Notes under the pieces: model-generated
Seen by the model: the letters and a program-made list of their open reading frames with translations, nothing else
Told to the model about the DNA's origin: nothing
Databases searched by the model: none
Translations under genes and position numbers: made by a program
Assembly (NCBI RefSeq): GCF_020181355.1
Contig: NZ_CP084004.1
Coordinates: 2,046,001 to 2,110,000, forward strand
DNA from: Collinsella aerofaciens
GTDB taxonomy: Bacteria; Actinomycetota; Coriobacteriia; Coriobacteriales; Coriobacteriaceae
Length of the DNA: 64,000 bases
Direction: 5' to 3'
Shown here: positions 29,150-37,417 of the stretch, piece after piece
Numbering within the stretch: the stretch's first letter is position 1
Layout: every line of letters starts with the position of its first letter

Positions 29150-30454
29150 CTACTGGTTGTCAGCAGCCGAGAAATCCATATCGAGCGAGGAAACGGCCCA
29201 GCCGATATGGTTGTCGGAGCGCACGAATTTGACGGTGTACTCCTGCTCGCCGCCCTTGGACAGCGAAGCCTTAACCTTGGCGGTCGTCTCGGTCATGGAC
29301 TGATCCATACCCTCGACGGACACGGTGGCACCCTGCGGAATCGAGGAGATGATCATCGACTTGGCGTCCTCGGACAGGCTCGAGGCCAGGCAAGACTCGG
29401 CCTTTGCGGTGTCACCGTCGCCGGCAGCCTGGAACAGATCGGTAACGACAGACTCCTGAGACGGGAAGCCAAAGCCGCGCGTGTAGGCAAAGCCCAGACC
29501 GCCCGCGGCGATCAAAATGAGCAGAAGCAGCACGATGAAGACTTTGAGGCCCGTGTGGCGATGGCGACGACGGACCTTGGCCTGCTTACGATCCTGACGG
29601 TCCTGCTGGACCATCTCGGACTCGGACAGCGTAAAGAAGCCGGTGTCCGAGGGATCGGGCATAAACTGGCCGGTCGCGCCCGTAGGATCGAGCGGATCAA
29701 CGGCAGGAGCGTCCATCGCGGGCGCCGGAGCCGTGGCCATAGCCGTCTGGGCAGACAGCGCGGCAAGCGAATCGTGCACGCGGGCAAGCTCATCGGCCTG
29801 CTCGGAGGTGAGCTGGTAGATGCCATCGGCAGTAGCGGCGTTAAAGGCGTCGAGTGCGTCGGAGGGGCGGCCGGCGGCAGAAAGCGCCTGACCCATGCCG
29901 GCGTTGAGCGCACGCGTGTCGTCGCGGGGACCGGCAAAGTCGATAGCCGTGCGGTAGGTCTCCACGGCATCCGCCGGACGGCCAAGCTTAATGAAGCAAC
30001 GACCGAGCTCGCCGAGTGCGGCGGCAGGAGCCGGATTGGCGCCGTCGATGGCGGCCTGACGAAAGGCAGTACCCGCGTTGGCATAGTCGCCCGACTGGAA
30101 CAGCGCATTGCCCAGGCCCAGATAGGCCTTGAACGGCGTGGCATAGGAAGCATCCTGCGTAGCAGCAGAGAACGCCTGGGCGGCCGTCGTGTAGTCGCCC
30201 ACGGCGGCGAGTGCCTTGCCGCGGTTGGTGAGCAGCGCGCCGCGCTTGCCGTAGGTGCCGTCATTGAGGGCAGCGGCGTAGGCCTCGGCGGCCTCGGCAT
30301 ACATGCCCAGGTGCATCAAGGCGTTACCACGAAGGTGATCGGCCTCGCCCATAATCTCATCGGGAGTTTTTGCCGCCCCAAGCATCTGGGCTGCAGCGGA
30401 AAAATCACCCGCGCGGTAAGCGGCGCGGCCCTGTTGGATCAGCTGGCTATTCAA
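29150..30454 (-). CDS. TPR-repeat membrane protein
   Basis: 434 residues. About six TPR-like repeats fill residues 1-210 (AAYRAGDFSAAAQMLGAA, NALMHLGMYAEAAEAYAAAL, KALAAVGDYTTAAQAFSAAT, NALFQSGDYANAGTAFRQAA). A charged linker RQDRKQAKVRRRHRHTG leads to one membrane segment (VFIVLLLLILIAAGGLGFAY, ~310-330) and a ~100-residue extracytoplasmic domain that looks like a DUF4878/lumazine-like fold (VTDLFQAAGDGDTAKAESCLASSL). The specific function is unknown. The start is TTG at 30454 with AAGGGG 6 nt upstream. Confidence 0.85.
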   Translation of the reverse strand: MNSQLIQQGRAAYRAGDFSAAAQMLGAAKTPDEIMGEADHLRGNALMHLGMYAEAAEAYAAALNDGTYGKRGALLTNRGKALAAVGDYTTAAQAFSAATQDASYATPFKAYLGLGNALFQSGDYANAGTAFRQAAIDGANPAPAAALGELGRCFIKLGRPADAVETYRTAIDFAGPRDDTRALNAGMGQALSAAGRPSDALDAFNAATADGIYQLTSEQADELARVHDSLAALSAQTAMATAPAPAMDAPAVDPLDPTGATGQFMPDPSDTGFFTLSESEMVQQDRQDRKQAKVRRRHRHTGLKVFIVLLLLILIAAGGLGFAYTRGFGFPSQESVVTDLFQAAGDGDTAKAESCLASSLSEDAKSMIISSIPQGATVSVEGMDQSMTETTAKVKASLSKGGEQEYTVKFVRSDNHIGWAVSSLDMDFSAADNQ

Positions 30455-30465
30455 GGAAGTCCCCT

Positions 30466-31008
30466 TTACTCGTGAACGATCTCGACATGGACGATCTCGT
30501 CGCCGGCACGCAGCTGTGAAATCACATCGAGACCCTCGACCGTGGTACCAAAGACGGTGTAACCGGAATCGAGGTTATGCTGGGCACCCAGGCAGAAGTA
30601 GAACTGCGAACCCGCGGAATCGGGGTCCATGGAGCGCGCCATGGCAAGGGCACCATCGACATGGCTGTTGCGCGGATTGGTGGCAAACTCGCCCTTGATG
30701 CAGTAGCCGGGACCACCGGTACCGGGCATGCCGTCAGGGCCCTCAAGACCGGCAGCGACGTCGGCGCCGGACATATCGCGGGTATTGGGGTCGCCGCCCT
30801 GAATGACAAAGCCGGGCACATAGCGATGGAACTTAAGGCCATCATAGAAACCCATCGTGGAAAGCTCGCAGAAGTTCGCGACATGAATGGGAGCGCCCTC
30901 ACCGTCAAACTTGACCTTGATGGTACCCTTCGACGTCTCGATAACGGCGCACTCGTCGCCGGCAAGCTGATACTCGGGCGTGTAGAGCTCTTTCTTAAAA
31001 CCAAACAT
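30466..31008 (-). CDS. Peptidyl-prolyl cis-trans isomerase, cyclophilin type
   Basis: A 180-residue cyclophilin without a signal peptide, hence probably cytoplasmic. Core motifs are FCELSTMGFYDGLKFHRYVPGFVIQGGDP, GYCIKGEFATNPRNSHVDGALAMARS, and GSQFYFCLGAQHNLDSGYTVFGTTVEGLDV. The catalytic Arg lies in FHRYVPGF. It has its own promoter candidate and is 11 bp upstream of the TPR gene. Confidence 0.94.
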   Translation of the reverse strand: MFGFKKELYTPEYQLAGDECAVIETSKGTIKVKFDGEGAPIHVANFCELSTMGFYDGLKFHRYVPGFVIQGGDPNTRDMSGADVAAGLEGPDGMPGTGGPGYCIKGEFATNPRNSHVDGALAMARSMDPDSAGSQFYFCLGAQHNLDSGYTVFGTTVEGLDVISQLRAGDEIVHVEIVHE

Positions 31009-31047
31009 GTGGTTCCTTCCTCGTGCGTTTAAAGCATATTTGTACGA

Positions 31048-31077
31048 ATTGTAGCAATAAGCATGCGCTTACATCAA
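31048..31077 (-). promoter_or_regulatory. Candidate promoter of the cyclophilin gene
   Basis: Minus strand TTGATG, 18-nt spacer, TACAAT, about 35 nt upstream of the ATG, which has AAGGA in front. Confidence 0.55.
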
Positions 31078-31109
31078 TTGCGCACGTAGGTTATGCCGAC
31101 TATGGCGAA

Positions 31110-32258
31110 CTAATTATAGGAACGCTGCTGCGGCTTCCAGGAGCCCACATTGGCGTCGTACTGGTTCAGCGCGCTGTTGCCGCCCTGCGCGATGGGCGCC
31201 AGGATCTCGCTTTGGTGGGAACTCATCGACTCACCATCAGGAATGGCCAGCGAGATATCCCAGCTCTGGCAGATCACGTCGACACGTTCGTACATCCACT
31301 CGGCAAGCTGCTTTAAGTGGGCGATGTCGTCCGCATAGACCGTATCGTCCTGATACTTAAGGTTGTTGAGCTCATCTTGCGTCTTTTTGATCTGGTCGCG
31401 CAGGGCGTAGGCACTCTGCGACAGCTCCTGACGGGTGGACAGCGGCGTTCGGAGATAACCGTTGTTAAAGGAATCGATGACCTCGCCAATCTGGTCCTCG
31501 TCACCGTAGGACACGATGGTCTGATACAGACCGTCGAGCCTGGTATAGAGTTGATCATCGGTCAGCACGGTTTCTTCCTGGACCACCTCGGCAGAATCGT
31601 CTTGCTTGGTATCGTCCTCAGTCGCCTCGCCCTTTTGGCGCGTGGGGAAGGTCGTCTGCGCAGCCTGACCAAACTGGTCGTAGAAGGCAGGCATGACACC
31701 CATGGGATCGGCCGTCACGAACCAATAGGCACCGCCGCAAACGACGGCAAGGACCGCGATGACGATGAGCGGCTTGGGGATATGACGCTTGTGCTTGTGA
31801 TAGGCGTCCTCGTCGGGATGCACCTTGCGCTTGGGTTTTTGAGCATCGTCATGCAGGGAAACGGGCGTGGGAATATCGACCTTGGGGATACCGAAATCCT
31901 TATCGAAGGCCGGCAGCACGCAGGTCTCGTTGGGGTCGGCGGCATCCGAAAGCACCGCAGCGGCAGAGGCCGGCGCATGAGGCACCTCGGTATCGATCTG
32001 CTCTTGCGTTAGGCGCGGAAAGCCCGCCGTGCGGCCCGCTGCCAGGTCGGATGCGGCCGCGTCCTCGGAGAGGATACCCGGAGCAGGGCGTCCGCATTTG
32101 GGGCACGTGCGATCATGCGGAGAAAGACGGGCACCGCAGCCCTCACAGAACACGAACTCGGTGTGTTCGGGACCATCGCCCGGACCCACATAGGCGTTGC
32201 AGTAGGGGCAGAACGAGGCGCCGTCCTCGATAGTCTTAAGGCAATGCGGGCAGATCAC
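31110..32258 (-). CDS. Zinc-ribbon membrane protein of unknown function
   Basis: The start is GTG at 32258 (AGAGG 5 nt upstream), giving MICPHCLKTIEDGASFCPYC; a longer frame from 32288 has no ribosome site. Two zinc ribbons (CPHC...CPYC and CEGC...CPKC) occupy residues 1-60. An acidic linker is followed by a basic patch and one membrane segment (LIVIAVLAVVCGGAYWFV, ~165). The external C-terminal ~200 residues are helical and coiled-coil-like (LRDQIKKTQDELNNLKYQDD). Zinc-ribbon plus single-span proteins are common and of varied function. Confidence 0.8.
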   Translation of the reverse strand: MICPHCLKTIEDGASFCPYCNAYVGPGDGPEHTEFVFCEGCGARLSPHDRTCPKCGRPAPGILSEDAAASDLAAGRTAGFPRLTQEQIDTEVPHAPASAAAVLSDAADPNETCVLPAFDKDFGIPKVDIPTPVSLHDDAQKPKRKVHPDEDAYHKHKRHIPKPLIVIAVLAVVCGGAYWFVTADPMGVMPAFYDQFGQAAQTTFPTRQKGEATEDDTKQDDSAEVVQEETVLTDDQLYTRLDGLYQTIVSYGDEDQIGEVIDSFNNGYLRTPLSTRQELSQSAYALRDQIKKTQDELNNLKYQDDTVYADDIAHLKQLAEWMYERVDVICQSWDISLAIPDGESMSSHQSEILAPIAQGGNSALNQYDANVGSWKPQQRSYN

Positions 32259-32361
32259 GGCATCCTCTTTTCGAAGCAATTCAAACAATCGAGGTTAGAG
32301 CATAACATCGCCACGGCCCCACAGGAACAAGGCACCAATTCAACATCGCCAGGGCGCGTAG

Positions 32362-35097
32362 CTACTTCTTCTTTTTGCTTGGCATCGAGACTTTGATGCC
32401 TTGGGCGGACTTGGTCACACGAGAGCGCTTAGCTCCGGTACTCTTCTTTTTCTTGGGCTGGGCCTGGGCCACGCCCTCGAGTGCGCGGACCTCGGCCTCG
32501 CGAGCGGTGCGATCTTCGCGGCGCTGCGCCATGTCGGCGGCGACGCGCTTGGCAAAACGTTCGGCCGTCGAGCCCGTCGAGCTCACCTTGCCGCCACCGC
32601 GACCCAGGCGGACGCGCACACCGCGGCCAAAACCAGTTGCGGCATGACGACGACGCGGCTTGAGCGAATCCATCATCGTGGCGAGCTTAAAGAACACCGA
32701 GCAGATAAAGACCACGATGACAGCCAAGATAACCATCTGGCCCATCGACAGGTTAGCAATAGACAGCAGCTCCGGGAATCCGATAACGCCCACCAGGATG
32801 CCGGCGACTACAAACACAAAGAGCACCACACGTAAGGGCGTGAGAGGCTGTGAGATGCGCCAGATCAGGCTGACGCTCGCCGCGCACGACGTAAGCAGGC
32901 ACATCGTAGACAGTGTGAGCTGGCTAAAGCCAAACACGCGCGCCACAAAGATATCGAGTGCCGCAGCCAAAATGACCGCAATCGACGCCGGCAGTGCACG
33001 CTTGAGTACGTTGCTCAAAAACGCACCCTTCACGCGAGCATTGTTGGGCTCCAGGCCCAACACAAAGCCCGGCGCGCCGATGCAAAAGAAGTTGATGAGC
33101 GTCATCTGGATGGGCTCGAAGGGGTACGGCGGCAGCGCGATGCACAGCGCCGCCAGGCCCATCGAGAACAGCGTCTTGGTCAGGAACAGCGACGCCGAAC
33201 GCTGCAGGTTGTTGATGGAGCGACGGCCCTCGGCCACCACGGCGGGCATCGAGGCAAAGTCGTTGTCAACGAGTACGATCTCGGCCACGTTGCGCGCGGC
33301 ATCGGAGCCGGCCGCCATGGCGACGGAGCAGTCGGCCTCCTTGAGCGCCAGCACGTCGTTGACGCCGTCGCCCGTCATGGCCACGGTGTGCTCGCGGCGC
33401 TTGAGCGCCTGCACGAGCTCGCGCTTCTGCTGCGGGGTCACACGACCAAAGACATGGTAGCGGTCCACTGCGGCATCGAGCTTGGCCGGCGTATCGAGCG
33501 TCGTGGCGTCCACATAAGCGTCCGCCCCCGGCACGCCCACCACGCACGCGATCGACGACACCGTACGCGGGTCGTCACCACTGATCACGTTGAGGGTCAC
33601 GCCCTGCTCGTTAAAGTAGCCGATGGTCTCGGCCGCCGAGGTACGAATCTCATCGCGGATGGTCACAAAGCCCACGGGCTCGGCCTCGCCCACCATATCG
33701 CCATCGGGCGTAAAGCCGTCCACGCGCGCCACCACGAGCACGCGGCAGGTATCGGCAAGCTCGGCGACACGGTTCTCGACCTGCGAAAACACACGATCAG
33801 AGAGCACAAACTGCGCCGCACCCATCACATAGGAGCCCTGCGCAAACGACGCGCCGCTCCACTTTTTGGAGGACGAGAACGGAATGACCGACAGCGGCTC
33901 AGACACCTCGACCGGGCGGTCGGCGTAATAGTTGAGCAGCGCCTGGCAGGTCTCGTTGGCATCGGCCGAAGTCGCACGCGCGACGTTAGCCAGTGCAAAA
34001 TCGAGCACCGTGGTATCGACGGGAACGGCCGCCTCGTCCGAGCCGGCGCCTAGACTCACGCCCTCAACCGGCAGCGGATACGTGCCCTCGACCTCCATGC
34101 GGCCCGACGTGATGGTGCCCGTCTTATCCAGGCACAGCACGTCGACGCGAGCGAGTGTCTCGATGCAGTAGAGCTGCTGTGCCAGCACCTTGCGGCGGGC
34201 CAGGCGCACCGTGGCGATGGCGAGCACCGACGAAGTCAGCAGCACCAGGCCTTGCGGGATCATACCCAGCAGGGCGCCCACCGTGGACAGCAGCGCCGAC
34301 GAAGGCACATAACCGGCCAACAGCTCGGAGAAGCACCACGAAAGCGCGCTATCGCCCGGGGTTCCCGCGGCATCCCACAGCTCGCTCACACTCGAGGCAA
34401 ACAACGCCAAACCGAGCGGGATCATGATGATGCTCGCAAAGCGCACGATGGCGTTCAGCGCGTTCATGATCTCGGAATTAACCTTTTTGACGTACTTGGC
34501 CTCGTTATTAATTTTGGCCACGTAGTTGTCGGCGCCGACATGGATCACGCGGGCGCGCAGCAGGCCCGAGTCGATAAAGCTGCCGCTCATGAGCTCAGAG
34601 CCTGGCTGTTTCTTAATAAGGTCGCTCTCGCCCGTCAGCAGGCTCTCGTTCACGAGCGCCTCGCCCGACACCACCACGGCGTCGGCGGGAATCTGGTCGC
34701 CGCGCCCCAAGCGGATGATGTCGTCGAGCACGATCTGGTCCAGGCCGAGCTCCACCTCGGCGCCGTCGCGCACCGCGATGGCCTTCTTGGAGGTCAGCAG
34801 CGTGAGCTTATCGACCATCTTCTTGGAACGCATGGACTGAATGACGCCAATAGCGGTGTTCAAGAACACCACGAACAGGAACGTCAGATTCTTAAACGAA
34901 CCGGTCAAAATGACCAGGAAAGCCAAGATCACGTTGATCAAATTGAACAGCGTGCAGAGGTTCTCGATGATGAGCTCTTTGACCGACTTGGTCTTGAGTT
35001 CCATGTTGCGGTTTATTTTACCGGCGGCGATACGCTCCTCGACCTCGGCGGTTGAGAGTCCGCGCTCGATATCCGTTGCTGCCATACCACGTCCCAT
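32362..35097 (-). CDS. CtpE-like P-type cation ATPase with a long basic C-terminal tail
   Basis: A membrane pump with the P-type motifs TGES (155-158), phosphorylation site DKTGT (Asp324) and hinge MTGDGVNDVLALKEADCSVAM. The M4 region GLVLLTSSVLAIATVRLARRKVLAQQL resembles mycobacterial CtpE-type (Ca2+-linked) ATPases; I cannot settle the ion. About eight to ten membrane segments are visible. The last ~95 residues are exceptionally basic, ending in several Lys-rich clusters (PKKKKSTGAKRSR, MPSKKKK), with no P-type counterpart I know. The start is uncertain among 35100 (GTG), 35097 and 35085. Confidence 0.9.
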   Translation of the reverse strand: MGRGMAATDIERGLSTAEVEERIAAGKINRNMELKTKSVKELIIENLCTLFNLINVILAFLVILTGSFKNLTFLFVVFLNTAIGVIQSMRSKKMVDKLTLLTSKKAIAVRDGAEVELGLDQIVLDDIIRLGRGDQIPADAVVVSGEALVNESLLTGESDLIKKQPGSELMSGSFIDSGLLRARVIHVGADNYVAKINNEAKYVKKVNSEIMNALNAIVRFASIIMIPLGLALFASSVSELWDAAGTPGDSALSWCFSELLAGYVPSSALLSTVGALLGMIPQGLVLLTSSVLAIATVRLARRKVLAQQLYCIETLARVDVLCLDKTGTITSGRMEVEGTYPLPVEGVSLGAGSDEAAVPVDTTVLDFALANVARATSADANETCQALLNYYADRPVEVSEPLSVIPFSSSKKWSGASFAQGSYVMGAAQFVLSDRVFSQVENRVAELADTCRVLVVARVDGFTPDGDMVGEAEPVGFVTIRDEIRTSAAETIGYFNEQGVTLNVISGDDPRTVSSIACVVGVPGADAYVDATTLDTPAKLDAAVDRYHVFGRVTPQQKRELVQALKRREHTVAMTGDGVNDVLALKEADCSVAMAAGSDAARNVAEIVLVDNDFASMPAVVAEGRRSINNLQRSASLFLTKTLFSMGLAALCIALPPYPFEPIQMTLINFFCIGAPGFVLGLEPNNARVKGAFLSNVLKRALPASIAVILAAALDIFVARVFGFSQLTLSTMCLLTSCAASVSLIWRISQPLTPLRVVLFVFVVAGILVGVIGFPELLSIANLSMGQMVILAVIVVFICSVFFKLATMMDSLKPRRRHAATGFGRGVRVRLGRGGGKVSSTGSTAERFAKRVAADMAQRREDRTAREAEVRALEGVAQAQPKKKKSTGAKRSRVTKSAQGIKVSMPSKKKK

Positions 35098-35114
35098 CAC
35101 GTCGCGTCGGTATA

Positions 35115-35150
35115 AGAAAAACCGCCCGGATCATGCGAGGTTCGGACGGT
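35115..35150 (-). terminator. Terminator of tRNA-Arg(CCG)
   Basis: Minus-strand stem ACCGTCCG / CGGGCGGT (one G-U pair) followed by TTTTTC, 12 nt after the tRNA 3' end. Confidence 0.75.
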
Positions 35151-35161
35151 CTTACGTTCGA

Positions 35162-35238
35162 TGGTGCCCCATGTTGGATTCGAACCAACGGCCTTCTGCT
35201 CCGGAGGCAGACGCTCTAATCCCCTGAGCTAATAGGGC
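35162..35238 (-). tRNA. tRNA-Arg, anticodon CCG
   Basis: A full cloverleaf with encoded CCA (77 nt). The acceptor stem is GCCCTAT / ATGGGGC. The anticodon stem TCTGC/GCAGA encloses loop CTCCGGA, and the T arm is GTTGG-TTCGAAT-CCAAC. It reads the CGG codon. Own promoter and terminator. Confidence 0.96.
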
Positions 35239-35249
35239 CAACGTTTGGC

Positions 35250-35279
35250 ATTATACCCAAGTGCGCCACGGGCTATCAA
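35250..35279 (-). promoter_or_regulatory. Promoter of tRNA-Arg(CCG)
   Basis: Minus strand TTGATA, 18-nt spacer, perfect TATAAT, ending 12 nt before the tRNA 5' end. Confidence 0.8.
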
Positions 35280-35331
35280 AATAAAAGAAAAAGCTTTGCA
35301 ATTCCGTGGGAGACGAGGCGCAACGGCCCAC

Positions 35332-35361
35332 TTTAGAAGGCAAAAGCGAGTCAGATAGTAT
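35332..35361 (+). promoter_or_regulatory. Candidate promoter of the aromatic amino acid operon
   Basis: TTTAGA, 18-nt spacer, TAGTAT. Transcription would start near 35368, about 70 nt before the aroF ATG. Confidence 0.5.
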
Positions 35362-35369
35362 AAACTCAC

Positions 35370-35444
35370 ATGCACCATATACACGGCTCGCGATGCGGGC
35401 CGTTTTTGCAAAAGTTATCCATCGAGGTGAGAGGCACACCATGA
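35370..35444 (+). CDS. Possible 24-codon leader peptide upstream of aroF
   Basis: An ATG two or three bases after the predicted transcription start opens a 24-codon frame starting HHIHGSRCGPF. It ends at TGA overlapping the aroF start (ATGA). It contains an intrinsic terminator. It has no ribosome site and would be translated as a nearly leaderless message. There are no runs of Phe, Tyr or Trp codons, so classical attenuation by these residues is not supported. Confidence 0.3.
   Translation: MHHIHGSRCGPFLQKLSIEVRGTP
35383..35407 (+). terminator. Intrinsic terminator (attenuator candidate) in aroF leader
   Basis: The 9-bp stem ACGGCTCGC / GCGGGCCGT with a GAT loop is followed by five T. It lies between the promoter candidate and aroF, so some anti-termination or attenuation is expected. 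Confidence 0.7.
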
Positions 35445-36463
35445 TTGCAATTTTAAAGCAGAGCGCCAGCGACGAGGCCGTCGGCCATATCGTCAGCTGG
35501 ATTGAGAAAAAGGGCCTGAAGACCGATGTCTCGCGCGGCGAGAATGAGACCATCATCGGCCTGGTGGGCGACACGACCAAGATCGACCCGTTCCTGCTCG
35601 AGTCCATGGACGTCGTCGAGCGCGTGCAGCGCGTCTCCGAGCCGTTCAAGCGTGCCAACCGCAAGTTCCACCCCGAGGACTCCGTCATCGACTGCGGCCA
35701 CGGCGTCAAAATCGGCGGTGACCAGTTCCAGGTCATCGCCGGCCCCTGCTCCGTCGAGGGCGAGAACCTCATCCGCATCGCCCGCCGCGTGAAGACCGCC
35801 GGCGCCACGATGCTGCGCGGCGGTGCCTACAAGCCCCGCACCTCCCCGTACGCCTACCAGGGCATGGGTCCCGCCGGCCTGGACCTGCTGTGCGAGGCAT
35901 CCGCCGAGCTCGACATGCCGATCGTCACCGAGATCATGGACCCACGCGACGTGCAGGTCTTCCTTGACAAGAAGATTGACGTCATGCAAATCGGCGCCCG
36001 CAACGCCCAGAACTTCCCCCTGCTCAAGGAGGTCGGCAAGACCCAGACCCCGATTCTGCTCAAGCGCGGCATGTCCGGCACGATCGACGAGCTGCTCATG
36101 GCCGCCGAGTACATCATGAGCGAGGGCAACGACAACGTTATCCTGTGCGAGCGCGGCATCCGCACCTTCGAGACCCGCACCCGCAACACCTTCGACCTCA
36201 ACGCCGTGCCGGTGCTGCACCACCTGTCGCACCTGCCCGTCGTCGCCGACCCCAGCCACGCCACCGGCTACACCCGCTACGTTGAGCCCATGGCGCTCGC
36301 CGCGACCGTCTGCGGCGCCAACGGCCTGGAGATCGAGGTCCACGACGAGCCCAGCCGCGCATGGTCCGACGGCGCTCAGGCCCTCACCCCCGACCAGTTC
36401 GACGACGCCATGCGCCGCATTCGCGCCATCCGCGAGGTCGTCTGCCAAGAGACCATGGAGTAG
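35441..36463 (+). CDS. aroF: 3-deoxy-7-phosphoheptulonate synthase (type I-beta DAHP synthase)
   Basis: First shikimate-pathway step: PEP + erythrose-4-phosphate to DAHP. Residues 1-75 form the ferredoxin-like regulatory domain typical of the I-beta class (MIAILKQSASDEAVGHIVSWIEKKG). The barrel has IAGPCSVEGENLI, LRGGAYKPRTSPYAYQG, QIGARNAQNFPLLKEVG and VVADPSHATGYTRYVEPMA (metal/substrate residues Cys, His, Glu, Asp). It has 340 residues. The start ATG at 35441 follows GAGGTGAGAGG. First gene of the aromatic block. Confidence 0.96.
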   Translation: MIAILKQSASDEAVGHIVSWIEKKGLKTDVSRGENETIIGLVGDTTKIDPFLLESMDVVERVQRVSEPFKRANRKFHPEDSVIDCGHGVKIGGDQFQVIAGPCSVEGENLIRIARRVKTAGATMLRGGAYKPRTSPYAYQGMGPAGLDLLCEASAELDMPIVTEIMDPRDVQVFLDKKIDVMQIGARNAQNFPLLKEVGKTQTPILLKRGMSGTIDELLMAAEYIMSEGNDNVILCERGIRTFETRTRNTFDLNAVPVLHHLSHLPVVADPSHATGYTRYVEPMALAATVCGANGLEIEVHDEPSRAWSDGAQALTPDQFDDAMRRIRAIREVVCQETME

Positions 36464-36466
36464 CCC

Positions 36467-37381
36467 ATGGGTACGGTGAGAAACGCGCGCGTTAACCAGG
36501 GCGGTCCCAAATGCGCGGGCATCGTGGGCCTGGGCCTCATCGGCGGCAGCTTTGCCCGCGGCTATGCGCAGACGGGCGTCCGCGTGCTGGCCTGGGACCC
36601 CGATGATGATGTCATGACGGCCGCCAGCATGGGCACTGTCGCCGGAGAGCTCAACGACGAGACACTCGGCGAATGCGACATCATCGTCCTTGCCTGCTAC
36701 CCCGAGGCCTGCATCGAGTGGCTCGAGGCGCATGCCCGGGCACTCGCCGACGCCACCGACACCGAGGCCATCATGGGCCCCGTGGTGATCGACACGGTGG
36801 GCGTCAAGGGCATCGTGTGCGAGCGCGCCTTTGAGCTTGCCCGCGAGCACGGCTTTTACTTTGTGGGCGCGCACCCCATGGCGGGCACCCAGTTCTCGGG
36901 CTACGCTAACTCTCGTGCCGACCTGTTCCAGGGCGCCCCGCTGGTGCTCGTACCGCCCGCGGTAGACGATGCGCTCAAGCTGGAGCTTTTGGGCCAGGTG
37001 CGCGAGATGGTGCGCCCCTTGGGCTTTGGCAAGTTCAGCGTGACCAGCGCCGCCGAGCACGACCGCGTCATCGCGTTTACGAGCCAGCTTGCGCACGTGG
37101 TATCCAACGCCTACGTCAAAAGCCCCACCGCCCAGGTCCACCACGGCTTTTCGGCCGGTAGCTACCGCGATCTCACCCGCGTGGCGCACCTCAACCCGCA
37201 AATGTGGTCCGAGCTCATGATCGACGACGCCGACGCGCTCGCCTACGAGATCGACCATCTGATCGAATCGCTCGGCGCCTACAGCCGTGCGCTCAAGGAC
37301 CGCGACCAGCGCTATCTGGAGAATCTCCTTGCCGAGGGCGACCGCATTAAGCGCGCGCTCGACGACGAGACCTCCCACTAG
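36467..37381 (+). CDS. tyrA: Prephenate dehydrogenase
   Basis: Oxidative decarboxylation of prephenate to 4-hydroxyphenylpyruvate for tyrosine. The Rossmann motif is AGIVGLGLIGGSFARGY (16-32). GAHPMAGTQFSGYANSRADLFQGAPLVLVP and SQLAHVVSNAYV are typical. There is no C-terminal ACT domain in its 304 residues, so tyrosine feedback must act otherwise, if at all. It starts 3 nt after aroF, using GGAG at the end of that gene. Confidence 0.94.
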   Translation: MGTVRNARVNQGGPKCAGIVGLGLIGGSFARGYAQTGVRVLAWDPDDDVMTAASMGTVAGELNDETLGECDIIVLACYPEACIEWLEAHARALADATDTEAIMGPVVIDTVGVKGIVCERAFELAREHGFYFVGAHPMAGTQFSGYANSRADLFQGAPLVLVPPAVDDALKLELLGQVREMVRPLGFGKFSVTSAAEHDRVIAFTSQLAHVVSNAYVKSPTAQVHHGFSAGSYRDLTRVAHLNPQMWSELMIDDADALAYEIDHLIESLGAYSRALKDRDQRYLENLLAEGDRIKRALDDETSH

Positions 37382-37417
37382 ACCACCTATCACGCCAGGT
37401 CGAAAGGACCGAAGCTT

